Origin: JAAYJS01 sp964346185
Lineage (GTDB): Bacteria; Bacillota; Clostridia; Eubacteriales; Eubacteriaceae
Direction: 5' to 3'
DNA: 49,594 nucleotides
Assembly: GCA_964346185.1 (NCBI GenBank)
Contig: CAYFTR010000010.1
Location: forward strand, 1-49,594
Below are positions 23,133 to 32,332 of the stretch, piece after piece. The position numbers were made by a program, and so were the translations under genes. Position 1 is the stretch's first letter. Each line of letters begins with the position of its first letter. Below the pieces are notes generated by a model. That model was not told where the DNA came from and ran no database searches. It saw only the letters and a list, made by a program, of their open reading frames with translations.

Positions 23133-24246
23133 TCGTCTCCTCATGTCCTAAAATAGTTTCGTTTGTTTTCCAAAGGGAAAGGGTCATGCCGCTGCCCTTA
23201 ATTTTAGCAACCCGACATTCTCCGAAGCCCGAAACCACATAACCGGCCGGCTCACAAACGGAACCCAATCCCGTGGTACGGTACACCAAATCCGAGCGAT
23301 TAAATTTCGACTCCACGGTTTTAATCATGGCATCGGGGACAATGGTCAACTCGGCGCCGAAGTGTCTGCATGCCTTTAATATCCCCGCTTCATCTGCTTT
23401 TAAACCGATGGTTGCAAATTTCGCAATACATTGGGGATATAAATTTTCCGCCGCCAACACGGCGTGAATATGATCGATGATGGTTTGTGCTTCGGTATTG
23501 CGACGGCAGCCGATACCCAGAACATAGGCTTTCGGAACGATAATTGCCGTCGGCAGCTTGTGTTGAGGCACAATTTCATCCGTAAAAACGACACGACCTT
23601 TCGGGTTTTGAATTTTTTCTTTAAAATTGTCGGGAAAGGTGATGTGATCGACGGGACGATTGCAGCGATTGACAAACTCAACCGGTTGTCCGTCCAGGAT
23701 AAGGGCGGTTAATTTTTTGGCGTCTACAAAATTTTCCACCGCCCCTTTTAGTGCCTGTGCCAAGGTGTCTACCGCCATGGAATCCAACACATCGGTTGCG
23801 GTGGTAATAACCGCTTGTGCCCCTATTTTTGCCGCTACAAAACGACTTGCCGCGTTGGCACCGCCTAAATGACCGGATAAAAGGCTGATCACAAAGTCTC
23901 CCTTCGGATCGACCACTAATACGGCGGGGTCTACGGCTTTGTGCTTAAGCAAGGGTGCCATGGCACGCACCACGATGCCCGTCGCCATAATGCAAATTAA
24001 TACGTCATAGGTTTGTGCTGCTTGTTGAAAGCCCTCTTTAAAAGTACCCGACATTGCCTTTGTACCCTCTCTCTGATATTTATGAAGGGTCAGGATATCC
24101 GGTTTTTTTTCGGCGACGGCTTCGGCGATTTCCAATGCCTTTTCGACACCTTGCCGAGTTACCGTTATAATCGCCCACTTTTCCTCATCGGGTTGCTTGT
24201 CTAAATTCATGGCTGAAAGAGGGGTCGTACAATTTGGAAAGGGCAT
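23125..24246 (-). CDS. cbiG: Cobalt-precorrin-5A hydrolase CbiG
   Basis: A 373-residue protein with the CbiG N-terminal and middle domains (SLLSGHLGGAN) and the C-terminal domain signature LGIGCRRNTEAQ. It opens the delta-lactone of cobalt-precorrin-5A with loss of acetaldehyde. The start is ambiguous: 24246 has an AGGGG-like site and overlaps cbiF by 62 bp; 24210 has no good site and overlaps by 26 bp. I prefer 24246. It lies between cbiF and cbiH, in pathway order. Confidence 0.9.
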   Translation of the reverse strand: MPFPNCTTPLSAMNLDKQPDEEKWAIITVTRQGVEKALEIAEAVAEKKPDILTLHKYQREGTKAMSGTFKEGFQQAAQTYDVLICIMATGIVVRAMAPLLKHKAVDPAVLVVDPKGDFVISLLSGHLGGANAASRFVAAKIGAQAVITTATDVLDSMAVDTLAQALKGAVENFVDAKKLTALILDGQPVEFVNRCNRPVDHITFPDNFKEKIQNPKGRVVFTDEIVPQHKLPTAIIVPKAYVLGIGCRRNTEAQTIIDHIHAVLAAENLYPQCIAKFATIGLKADEAGILKACRHFGAELTIVPDAMIKTVESKFNRSDLVYRTTGLGSVCEPAGYVVSGFGECRVAKIKGSGMTLSLWKTNETILGHEETNE

Positions 24247-24946
24247 AACGATCCCCTAAAAAGTCACCCACCAATATTTGTGCCTGTTTGGTGATACCGG
24301 CGTTTGCCACTTTATCGGCGATGTCCGCCAGAGTCCCCGTTACAATTTTTTGATCCTCCCAGGTTGCCCGCTGCACAACGGCAATGGGTGTGGTTTCAGG
24401 GTAATGGGTCAACAAACGCTCGATGACCGCATCCATCATTTGAACGGATAAAAAGATGGCCATAGAGGTGCGATGGCTGGCAAGCAATTCCAATTGTTCC
24501 CGTTCCGGTACCGGTGTTCTGCCCTCCAAACGGGTACATATAACGGTTTGGGACACTTCGGGCAGGGTAAACTCTTTCTTTAATGCCGCAGCGGACGCTA
24601 CAAAGGACGATACACCGGGCACCACTTCGTAGGGAATATCCAATGCTTCGAGACGGTCCATTTGTTCTCGAATGGCACCGTAAATGGACGGGTCTCCCGT
24701 GTGGACCCGCACCACCTTTTTGCCTTGTGCCACTCCTTGTTCCATGACTTCTATCACTTCGTCCAGGGTCATGGCGGCGGAGTTATGAATTTCTGCGTTT
24801 TCTTTATGTCCCGCCAACACTTGAGGGTTAACTAAAGAGCCGGCATAAATAATGACATCGGCCTCATCGATCAGTCGTTTGCCTTTTAAGGTAATCAGTT
24901 CCGGATCTCCGGGGCCTGCGCCTATTAAATAAATTGTGTTTTTCAT
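24185..24946 (-). CDS. cbiF: Cobalt-precorrin-4 C11-methyltransferase CbiF
   Basis: A SAM-dependent methyltransferase of about 253 residues with LIGAGPGDPELITLKG at the start, YAGSLVNP, VRVHTGDPSIYGAI and VPGVSSFVASAAAL, all characteristic of CbiF/CobM. It methylates C11. I chose the start at 24946 for its AGGAG site; the in-frame ATG at 24988 lies within the end of cbiK and adds a non-family leader. The C-terminus overlaps cbiG. Confidence 0.93.
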   Translation of the reverse strand: MKNTIYLIGAGPGDPELITLKGKRLIDEADVIIYAGSLVNPQVLAGHKENAEIHNSAAMTLDEVIEVMEQGVAQGKKVVRVHTGDPSIYGAIREQMDRLEALDIPYEVVPGVSSFVASAAALKKEFTLPEVSQTVICTRLEGRTPVPEREQLELLASHRTSMAIFLSVQMMDAVIERLLTHYPETTPIAVVQRATWEDQKIVTGTLADIADKVANAGITKQAQILVGDFLGDRYALSKLYDPSFSHEFRQATR

Positions 24947-24972
24947 TTTATCTCCTAAAGGTGCACATTCGC

Positions 24973-25767
24973 TTAAAGTAAATCGCACACTTGTTTGCCG
25001 TTATGGCAATGGTCCACAAACATTTTGCGGATACCTTCGTATTGACCTAAGCCTTTTAAAATACAGTCAACGTTAAAGCCGTTTTGTTCAAAAACGCTCT
25101 TCCATGAATCTTCGTCGTCACCGGCCATATCGTTGATGGCGTGGTCGCCGGCGACAACCATAAAGGGTGCAAGGTATACCTTGGTATAGCCTTTTTCGTG
25201 TAACTTCGGAAAGATGTGGGTAAGCTCCGGAAAACCCTCTACGGTTGCCATGTATACATCTTCGTAGCCCGTGTGTTTAAATTGATAGTCCAGTGCCGGG
25301 TAAGTGGCATTGGCATGATGGTCGGAACCGTGACCCATAAACACGTAAGCCTCTCCTTCTTTTAAATCCGGTATGATCTCCTCAAGAACCGCCACCACCT
25401 GATGGTAGTCTTCAGTGGTGGTCAGTAAAGGTACGCCGATGGTCAGGGATTTAAAATCATCGCAATGTTGTTTTAATTCGTTAATGGTTAAGTCGTACTC
25501 GTAACCATTAATGACATGGGTGGTTTGGCAGACCACATCGTCATAGCCCGCATCTTTTAATTTTTGAATAGCTTCCAGGGGTGTATCGATATGTTCGCCG
25601 TCTCTTTCCTTTAATTTTTTAATAATCATTCGAGAGGTAAACGCTCTGTAAAAATCTCTGTCCGGATAGGACGCCTGCAAATCTTTTTCGATCGCACCGA
25701 TGGTTTTTTCTCTGGTTGTATTGTAAGATGTTCCGAAGCTGATAACGAGTAAAGCCTTTTTTGACAT
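24973..25767 (-). CDS. cbiK: Sirohydrochlorin cobaltochelatase CbiK
   Basis: A 264-residue class II chelatase of the CbiK type. It begins KALLVISFGTSY and carries the two metal/proton histidine sites in MGHGSDHHAN (near 145) and VVAGDHAINDMAGD (near 205). Cobalt goes into sirohydrochlorin at the start of the anaerobic pathway. No signal peptide is present, unlike exported heme-associated CbiK of some sulfate reducers. It is encoded 18 bp after hemL, in the same operon as sirC. Confidence 0.94.
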   Translation of the reverse strand: MSKKALLVISFGTSYNTTREKTIGAIEKDLQASYPDRDFYRAFTSRMIIKKLKERDGEHIDTPLEAIQKLKDAGYDDVVCQTTHVINGYEYDLTINELKQHCDDFKSLTIGVPLLTTTEDYHQVVAVLEEIIPDLKEGEAYVFMGHGSDHHANATYPALDYQFKHTGYEDVYMATVEGFPELTHIFPKLHEKGYTKVYLAPFMVVAGDHAINDMAGDDEDSWKSVFEQNGFNVDCILKGLGQYEGIRKMFVDHCHNGKQVCDLL

Positions 25768-25785
25768 AGTAACTCCTGATATTTC

Positions 25786-27078
25786 TTATGTTATATTTTT
25801 AAAAGCACTTTTTTGTGCCGCTAAAGTCTCTTCAATAATGCTCTTTGTGTGTGCCGCCGATAAAAAGATGCCTTCAAATTGAGCCGGCGGCAGGAGTTGG
25901 CCCAGTGCCAACATTTCTTTAAAGTAACGGGCGTAACGGTCGGTGTCCGAAGCCATCACCGAGGTATAGTTGTCCACTGTTTTATCGGTGAAAAACATCG
26001 ATACCATCCCGCCGATACGGTTAACGGCAAGGGGTATTTGTGCTTCTTTTGCATTTTCTGTAAAGCCCTTTTCCAAGCAGGTCGCCAGTTCTTCCATATG
26101 GGTGTACACTTCGGGGTGGTCTTTTAAATAGTTGAGGGTGTTAAGCCCCATGGTCATGGCAACGGGGTTTCCGGATAAGGTGCCCGCCTGGTAAACGGGG
26201 CCGCTCGGTGCCAAGTAGTCCATAATTTCTTTTTTACCGCCAAAGGCGCCGACGGGCATACCGCCGCCGATAATTTTGCCTAAGGTGGTTAAGTCCGGTT
26301 GCACATCAAAATATTTTTGAGCACCGCCGTAACTTAAGCGAAAACCGGTAATCACCTCGTCAAAAATAAGAAGCGCACCATGTTTTTCCGTCAGTTTTCT
26401 TAACGCTTTCAGAAAACCCTCGGCTGGGGGTACCACGCCCATATTACCTGCTACGGGTTCCACAATAACACAGGCAATTTGATCGGGATAAGTATTAAAC
26501 AGGGCGGCAACGGAATTTATATCGTTATAGGTAGCCACCAGGGTATCCTTTGCCGCTCCTTCGGTTACCCCGGCGGAGGTCGGTACGCCGTAGGTTAAGG
26601 TGCCGGAGCCGGATTTTACCAACAGAGCGTCGCTGTGCCCGTGATAACACCCTTCAAATTTAATAAATTTATCCTTACCGGTAAAGCCCCGTGCCAAACG
26701 AATAGCGGACATGGTTGCCTCGGTACCGGAGTTTACCATACGCACCGTTTCAATAGAGGGCATGGCGTCGATAATGGCTTCGGCAAGGTCCACTTCTACC
26801 GCCGTGGGCACACCGAAAGTAGAGCCTTTTTTAAAACGTTCGGCAAGCCCTTCGGTATAAACCGGAGAGCCGTGCCCTAAAATTAAAGGACCCCAGGATC
26901 CGATATAGTCGGTATAGGCGTTTCCGTCGACATCGTAAACCGTAGCACCTTTGCCGTAATCTACAAAAATCGGTGTCATACCGACGGATTGAAAGGCACG
27001 CACCGGCGAGTTGACACCGCCGGGAATTACCTTTAACGCTTCTTTATAATAACGTTGACTGTTAGTGTGTTGTTTCAC
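25786..27078 (-). CDS. hemL: Glutamate-1-semialdehyde 2,1-aminomutase HemL
   Basis: A 430-residue class III PLP enzyme with GGVNSPVRAF near the N-terminus, DEVITGFR (PLP aspartate) and the PLP lysine in TTLGKIIGGGMPVGAFGG. It converts glutamate-1-semialdehyde to 5-aminolevulinate in the C5 pathway. It overlaps hemB by 4 bp (ATGA). Placing it inside the riboswitch-controlled operon commits 5-aminolevulinate supply to corrinoid synthesis. Confidence 0.95.
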   Translation of the reverse strand: MKQHTNSQRYYKEALKVIPGGVNSPVRAFQSVGMTPIFVDYGKGATVYDVDGNAYTDYIGSWGPLILGHGSPVYTEGLAERFKKGSTFGVPTAVEVDLAEAIIDAMPSIETVRMVNSGTEATMSAIRLARGFTGKDKFIKFEGCYHGHSDALLVKSGSGTLTYGVPTSAGVTEGAAKDTLVATYNDINSVAALFNTYPDQIACVIVEPVAGNMGVVPPAEGFLKALRKLTEKHGALLIFDEVITGFRLSYGGAQKYFDVQPDLTTLGKIIGGGMPVGAFGGKKEIMDYLAPSGPVYQAGTLSGNPVAMTMGLNTLNYLKDHPEVYTHMEELATCLEKGFTENAKEAQIPLAVNRIGGMVSMFFTDKTVDNYTSVMASDTDRYARYFKEMLALGQLLPPAQFEGIFLSAAHTKSIIEETLAAQKSAFKNIT

Positions 27079-28046
27079 CCTTGGTACTCCTTAATTAAAT
27101 CCTGCAGCACCGGTGCAAAATAAGTTAAAATAATGTCGGCACCGGCACGCTTAATGGACAGCAACGCTTCGTAGAGTGCCTTTTCGTCCAACAGCCCCCG
27201 GTCCACGGCGTTTTGCAGCATGGCATATTCGCCGGAAACCTGATACGCCGCCATGGGCAGGTAGGACAGTTCCTTGCCCTTTGCCACAATATCCAAGTAG
27301 GGCATGGCCGGTTTGACCATGATAATATCCGCATTTTCCTGAATGTCCAAAGCCATTTCCTTTAAGGCTTCCTCGGAATTGGCGGGATCCATCTGATAGG
27401 TTTTACGATCGCCGAAGGTCGGTGCGGAGTTGGCCGCATCTCTAAACGGTCCGTAAAAGGCCGAGGCGTATTTCGCCGAGTAAGCCATAATGGGAATATT
27501 TTCGTAGCCTGCCGCATCTAAGGCTTCCCGCATTTTACCGATACGTTCGTCCATCATATCCGAGGGGGCAACCATATCGGCTCCGGCTTCGGCATGGCTG
27601 AGGGCAATGCGACATAGGGTATTTAAGGACTGTTCGCGGTCGATTGTGCCGTCTTTATGAAAGAAGCAGCAGTGGCCGTCACTTTTATATTCGCATAAAC
27701 ATACATCGGTGATGATGTACATATCGGGGTCGGCTTGTTTGATCGCACGAATGGCCTGTTGCACCAAACCGTCTTCGATGAAAGCCGGTGTCCCTTGGGC
27801 ATCTTTTACGTCGGGTACGCCGAACAACAACAGGTAACCGATACCTCTTTCTCTGAAATCTTTAACGGCATCCGCCAACATATCCACCGAGTAGTGGTAT
27901 TGGTTTTTCATCGAAGGGATTTCTCTTTTAACCCCCTTGCCGTCGACAATAAAAATCGGATAGACAACATCCGCCATTGACAGGTGCGTTTCTCTCACCA
28001 AATCGCGAACGGCTTTATTTTTTCTGAGCCTTGTCGGTAATAACAT
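27075..28046 (-). CDS. hemB: Delta-aminolevulinic acid dehydratase (porphobilinogen synthase) HemB
   Basis: A 323-residue enzyme with the two Schiff-base lysines in MAYSAKYASAFYGPFRDA (about 200) and MVKPAMPYLD (about 250), and the cysteine-rich zinc site DVCLCEYKSDGHC (about 120-130), so it is probably a zinc-dependent form. It condenses two 5-aminolevulinates into porphobilinogen. It sits 14 bp after the hemC-cobA-hemD fusion and overlaps hemL. Confidence 0.95.
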   Translation of the reverse strand: MLLPTRLRKNKAVRDLVRETHLSMADVVYPIFIVDGKGVKREIPSMKNQYHYSVDMLADAVKDFRERGIGYLLLFGVPDVKDAQGTPAFIEDGLVQQAIRAIKQADPDMYIITDVCLCEYKSDGHCCFFHKDGTIDREQSLNTLCRIALSHAEAGADMVAPSDMMDERIGKMREALDAAGYENIPIMAYSAKYASAFYGPFRDAANSAPTFGDRKTYQMDPANSEEALKEMALDIQENADIIMVKPAMPYLDIVAKGKELSYLPMAAYQVSGEYAMLQNAVDRGLLDEKALYEALLSIKRAGADIILTYFAPVLQDLIKEYQG

Positions 28047-28060
28047 AAGCTTTCCTTTCT

Positions 28061-30478
28061 TTAAACTTGCACATCTTTTAAGATGGCATCAATCATTCCG
28101 TTAATGGTATATACGTCCGCCTCCATGGTTACGGGTACGCCGAGTTCCTGCATTTTAGCTGAAGTAATCGGTCCGATGGATACGGTTTTACATTGTTTGA
28201 GATAAGATAAGTTTTCTTCGCCGATTTTTTCAACAAAATATTGTACCGTGGTGGAACTGGTAAAGGTGATATAGTCGATGTCCCCATCTTTTAAAAGTGC
28301 TGCCATATCAACTTCCGAAACGTCCTCCCGCAGGGTTTGATAAATTTGAATTTCTGTAACTGTGCATTTTTTTTGCAGTGCTTCCACCACGTCCACTCGG
28401 GCATTTTTAGATCTGGGTATGAGAACTTTGGAGTTTTTGTCCGTTATCGGCCATAAGCCGTCAATCAACGCTTCCCCGACATAACGCTTAGGCATAAAAT
28501 CCGGGACGATCCCCCGTTGTTCAAAGGCTCTTTTGGTTTCCGGACCGACGGCGGTAATATGTAGGCCGGCAAGGGCACGGGCATCCATTCCTTTGTTGTG
28601 TAAAGTTCTGAAGAAGATTTCCACACCGTTTACCGAAGTGATCACCAAGTGGGTATAGGTTTTTAATTCTTCCAACGTTCGGGCTAAGCGTTCCACTTCT
28701 TCCAATACCGGTTCGATGGTAATGGTCGGATACATCACGGCCTGTGCACCCAAAGTTTCCAATTGTTTGACCATTTTAGAACTTTGGGTGCGAGAACGGG
28801 TCACCACAACGCGTTTTCCGAAAAGCGGTTTGTTGTCGAAGAAACGTAGTTTTTCTCTCTTACCGACAACATCACCAACTACAATTAAACCCGGTGCCGT
28901 AATTTTCTCGGCAATTACTGTGTCGTAGATGGTTGCGACCGTGGCCGTTACGACGCGTTGATCCGGTGTGGAGGCTTTATGCACCACCGCAACGGGCTTG
29001 TCCTTCGACAGACCCTTTTCCATTAAATTATTCATAATACTTTGCAGGTTTTTGATCCCCATTAAAAAGACCGTGGTGCCTTTGTAGTCGGCAAGGGCTT
29101 GCCAGTCCAAATCTTCGCCGTCTTCCTTACGGTGTCCGGTCACAATTTGAAAGGACGCCACACAATCCCGATGGGTAATGGGAATACCCGCATAAGCCAG
29201 TCCTCCGATAACCGATGTAATACCGGGGATCACCTCGAAGGGGACGCCTGCATCGTAGAGAACCTCGCCTTCTTCGCCGCCCCGTCCGAAGACATAGGGG
29301 TCGCCGCCTTTTAAGCGAACAACGGTTTTACCTTCTTTAGAGAGGCGTACCAGCAAGTTGTTGATTTCATCCTGGGGCATGGCATGATTTTTGGCCCGTT
29401 TGCCTACATAAATTTGCTCGCAGCCCGGCTTGGTTTCATTTAAAAAGCTTTTGTTGACCAGGGCATCGTACACCAGTACATCACAGGTTTGCAGTTTTTC
29501 CCGTGCCTTAACTGTTAACAGGCCGGGGTCTCCGCAACCGGCACCGGTTAAATAAACCGTACCGTGGGTCATATCCTTTGCTACTTTTTCTTTTAGACGT
29601 TGTGCCAAACGTTGTCCCATGCTGACTTCCTCGCCGGCTTGACCGGACACATTGTCGCGGTGTAATACGCTTCCGTCCTGACTGCCGTACAAGCCGTGCA
29701 GCGTTATCCCGTTATTCCGAATCTCCAAATAAGCCCCCATGGGGGTATGACAGGAGCCGTCCAAAGCTTCTAAAAAAGAGCGTTCCGCCAACATTTGTCT
29801 GTGGGTGTTGTCGTCCATAATGCCTTTGAGCATGTCTTTGACAAAGGTGTTGTCCTCTGAAATTTCTACCGCTAAAATACCTTGTGCCGGCGCGGGGATA
29901 AAAGTTGTCTCGGGTAAGGGCAAACAATAATAATTGTCGTTCTCAAATAAATTGACACGTTTTAAACCCGATGCCGCCAAAATAACACCATCTAATTGTC
30001 GGTCCAACATTTTTTGAATACGGGTATCGATATTGCCGCGAATCCCTACAACATTAAGGTCGGGTCGAAGCGCCTTTAATTGGTACGCCCTGCGTTTGGA
30101 GCCCGTGGCTACCGTCCCGTGTTTCGGCAAGTCCGCCAAGGCGGTAATGTTGTGGGGGGTTACCAATACATCTCGGGCATCTTCTCTGAGAGTCGGTACA
30201 CCCAAAGTTAAACCCTCGGGCAAGCGTGAGGGCATGTCCTTCATGCTGTGGACGGCCATATGTATCTCACCTGAGAGTAGCGCCTCTTCCAACGCTTTGG
30301 TAAACAAACCTTTATCGCCGATTTTATCCAAGGCGATATGTTGCACACGGTCACCTTTTGTTTTGATAATTTTAAGCTCAAAACTTACGTCGGGATTTTT
30401 TTCCTTTAAGCGATCTATAAGCCATTTGGTTTGAGTTAATGCGAGGTTACTGCCCCTGGAGCCTACGATAATTTTCAT
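28061..30478 (-). CDS. hemC-cobA-hemD: Trifunctional HemC-CobA-HemD fusion: hydroxymethylbilane synthase, SUMT, uroporphyrinogen-III synthase
   Basis: An 805-residue polypeptide with three catalytic domains in order. HemC (about 1-300) begins IIVGSRGSNLALTQT and has the dipyrromethane cysteine in DGSCHTPMGAY. CobA uroporphyrinogen-III C2,C7-methyltransferase (about 305-545) has LTGAGCGDPGLLTVKA, VRLKGGDPYVFGRGGEE and GITSVIGG. HemD (about 555-805) has RVVVTRSRTQ and TSSTTVQYF. It takes porphobilinogen to precorrin-2 in one protein. CobA-HemD fusions are known in clostridia; the added HemC domain is less usual. No stop or frame break occurs between domains. It overlaps sirC by 32 bp. Confidence 0.93.
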   Translation of the reverse strand: MKIIVGSRGSNLALTQTKWLIDRLKEKNPDVSFELKIIKTKGDRVQHIALDKIGDKGLFTKALEEALLSGEIHMAVHSMKDMPSRLPEGLTLGVPTLREDARDVLVTPHNITALADLPKHGTVATGSKRRAYQLKALRPDLNVVGIRGNIDTRIQKMLDRQLDGVILAASGLKRVNLFENDNYYCLPLPETTFIPAPAQGILAVEISEDNTFVKDMLKGIMDDNTHRQMLAERSFLEALDGSCHTPMGAYLEIRNNGITLHGLYGSQDGSVLHRDNVSGQAGEEVSMGQRLAQRLKEKVAKDMTHGTVYLTGAGCGDPGLLTVKAREKLQTCDVLVYDALVNKSFLNETKPGCEQIYVGKRAKNHAMPQDEINNLLVRLSKEGKTVVRLKGGDPYVFGRGGEEGEVLYDAGVPFEVIPGITSVIGGLAYAGIPITHRDCVASFQIVTGHRKEDGEDLDWQALADYKGTTVFLMGIKNLQSIMNNLMEKGLSKDKPVAVVHKASTPDQRVVTATVATIYDTVIAEKITAPGLIVVGDVVGKREKLRFFDNKPLFGKRVVVTRSRTQSSKMVKQLETLGAQAVMYPTITIEPVLEEVERLARTLEELKTYTHLVITSVNGVEIFFRTLHNKGMDARALAGLHITAVGPETKRAFEQRGIVPDFMPKRYVGEALIDGLWPITDKNSKVLIPRSKNARVDVVEALQKKCTVTEIQIYQTLREDVSEVDMAALLKDGDIDYITFTSSTTVQYFVEKIGEENLSYLKQCKTVSIGPITSAKMQELGVPVTMEADVYTINGMIDAILKDVQV

Positions 30479-31043
30479 ATTTCTCCTTTTCTGTTTGAAG
30501 TTCTTCCACCGACAGTTCTGTTAAAGCCGTAAGTTTTTGTCTTTTTAATGTCGAGTCTTGCTCTGTTTTTAAAATAATTTCTCTGATACTTCGCAATAAA
30601 GCGATGCGTTCGGTATAGTCGTTGTCGTATTGTGTTTCGATTTCTTTTTTTATTTTCCCGGTTAAGGCGGGACTCGCCCCTTCGGTGCAAACGGCGATGC
30701 TTAAATCGCCCCGTCGCACAACGGAAGGAAAAATAAAATCGCAATCTTCCGGGTTATCTACACGATTAACCATAATATTACGGGTTCTGCAAGCGGCAAC
30801 AACGGCATCGTTGACTCGTCGGTTGTCGGTTGCGGCAACAACCAAATCCATGCCCTTTAAATGCTTTTCGTCGTAGTATTCACCTAAAAGTGTAACGCCC
30901 TCGGGACAGTACTCGCCGCGCCCAACGGCAAAAACCTCGCAAGGGTAGTCGCACAGGGTTTTAAGTCTTCGTAAGCCGACCTTACCCAAACCGATCACTA
31001 AAACACGTCGGTCTTTTAAATTTAAAAGTACGGGCAGCTTCAT
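30447..31043 (-). CDS. sirC: Precorrin-2 dehydrogenase (SirC/CysG N-terminal type)
   Basis: A 198-residue NAD-dependent dehydrogenase with the Rossmann motif VLVIGLGKVGLRR at about 14-26, followed by the sirohem-synthase dimerisation region (SVVRRGDLSIAVCTEGASPAL). It oxidises precorrin-2 to sirohydrochlorin, the substrate of CbiK. There is no CysG methylase domain; the methylase is in the neighbouring fusion. It overlaps hemA by 4 bp. A ferrochelatase role (as in Met8p) is possible but unneeded with CbiK present. Confidence 0.9.
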   Translation of the reverse strand: MKLPVLLNLKDRRVLVIGLGKVGLRRLKTLCDYPCEVFAVGRGEYCPEGVTLLGEYYDEKHLKGMDLVVAATDNRRVNDAVVAACRTRNIMVNRVDNPEDCDFIFPSVVRRGDLSIAVCTEGASPALTGKIKKEIETQYDNDYTERIALLRSIREIILKTEQDSTLKRQKLTALTELSVEELQTEKEKYENYRRLQGQ

Positions 31044-32290
31044 TTGTCGTTCCCTTCAAAAATACAATTTAAAACCTGTTCGATATGGCCAACATCGGCT
31101 TTGTCTTCTAAAGATTTTAATCCGTGAATGGCGGGCATTACCATTTGTCTGAATTTGGATTTGACAATTTTTTCCAAATACGCCTTATCCTTACCTTCAA
31201 AGGCATAGCGTTCGTTAAGCAGATTGACAGTTTCCTTTGCTTTGGTCATCGCCATACGGTTAAATTTTCCTATCATCGCATCGACTTTGGATTTATCGAT
31301 CCATTCCATGAGGTTATCAATCTCTCCGTCGATTTCCACTTCTATTTTTTTTGCGATTACCATTCTCTCCCGGGTTTTTTCGTCGATAAAGTTGTTAAAG
31401 TCGTCGATGGTAATCAATTGCACCTCCGCCATGTCCCCTACCCGACGGTCGACATCTCTGGGCAGTGCCAAATCGATAATCAGCAAAGGTTTTTTGCGGG
31501 GGTGCATGTGGTCGTGATCAATGACCAGGTGGGGCGACGCCGTTGCCGATATGACCACATCCATATCATTAATGAGGTTGTAACGGTCTTCGTAGCGGTA
31601 CACGTTGATACCTTTGTAAATATGGCGGTACTCGTCGCCGGAGTGGTAGGTTCTATTGGTCATAAAAACGCGGTTAAACCCTTCGGACGCCATATAACGC
31701 AGCGCCAACATGCCCATTTTCCCCGAGCCGATAATTAAGGTGTTTTTATTGGCGTAGTCCGCCACATGGCGTTTAATGTATTTGACCGCCGTAGAACTCA
31801 AGGATAACGGTTTTTCCGATATTTTATAAACCGTCTTTACCTTTTTTGTGAAGGTAATCGCTTCTCTGAAGGTTTTCGTTAAATATTTGCCGGCTCCCTG
31901 TGCACGCTGTGCCTTGTCCAAGGCTTCTTTAACCTGTCCCAAAATTTGGTCCTCGCCCAAAATCATGGAGTTGAGTCCCGTTACCACATGGTACAGGTGT
32001 TCCAGGGCATCGCGATCACTTTCAGAAAAAAGGTAGGGTTTGAGTTGCTCGGATTTTTCCGCGCAATAAAAATGTTTCAGTATTTCCTCTACACGTGTTA
32101 CATCGGCATCCGCCGCGGTAACATAAATTTCACTGCGATTACAGGTGGACAGTATAATCACTTCGCTGATTTCGGGATACGCTTTCAGCTTTGCGACGGC
32201 TTGATTGATTTGCTTGGTGGTAAATGCACCCATTTCCCTAATTTCTAAGGGTGTATTGCTATGATTGACACCTACAACAACCGGTTTCAT
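31040..32290 (-). CDS. hemA: Glutamyl-tRNA reductase HemA
   Basis: A 416-residue enzyme with the catalytic cysteine in ILSTCNRSEIY (near residue 50), GEDQILGQVKEA and the NADPH domain IIGSGKMGMLALRY. It reduces glutamyl-tRNA(Glu) to glutamate-1-semialdehyde, the first C5-pathway step. Expression is expected to follow the B12 riboswitch. It lies 42 bp after cbiT, one of the larger gaps of the operon; I see no promoter there. An AGGAAAT ribosome site precedes the ATG. Confidence 0.95.
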   Translation of the reverse strand: MKPVVVGVNHSNTPLEIREMGAFTTKQINQAVAKLKAYPEISEVIILSTCNRSEIYVTAADADVTRVEEILKHFYCAEKSEQLKPYLFSESDRDALEHLYHVVTGLNSMILGEDQILGQVKEALDKAQRAQGAGKYLTKTFREAITFTKKVKTVYKISEKPLSLSSTAVKYIKRHVADYANKNTLIIGSGKMGMLALRYMASEGFNRVFMTNRTYHSGDEYRHIYKGINVYRYEDRYNLINDMDVVISATASPHLVIDHDHMHPRKKPLLIIDLALPRDVDRRVGDMAEVQLITIDDFNNFIDEKTRERMVIAKKIEVEIDGEIDNLMEWIDKSKVDAMIGKFNRMAMTKAKETVNLLNERYAFEGKDKAYLEKIVKSKFRQMVMPAIHGLKSLEDKADVGHIEQVLNCIFEGNDK

Positions 32291-32332
32291 AATTTCCTGC
32301 CTTACCTTTCTTTGTTTCCGAACCGTTTTCGT

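Noticed and set aside
31124..31738. 204-codon plus-strand ORF
   Set aside because: It is antisense within hemA with no coding evidence of its own.
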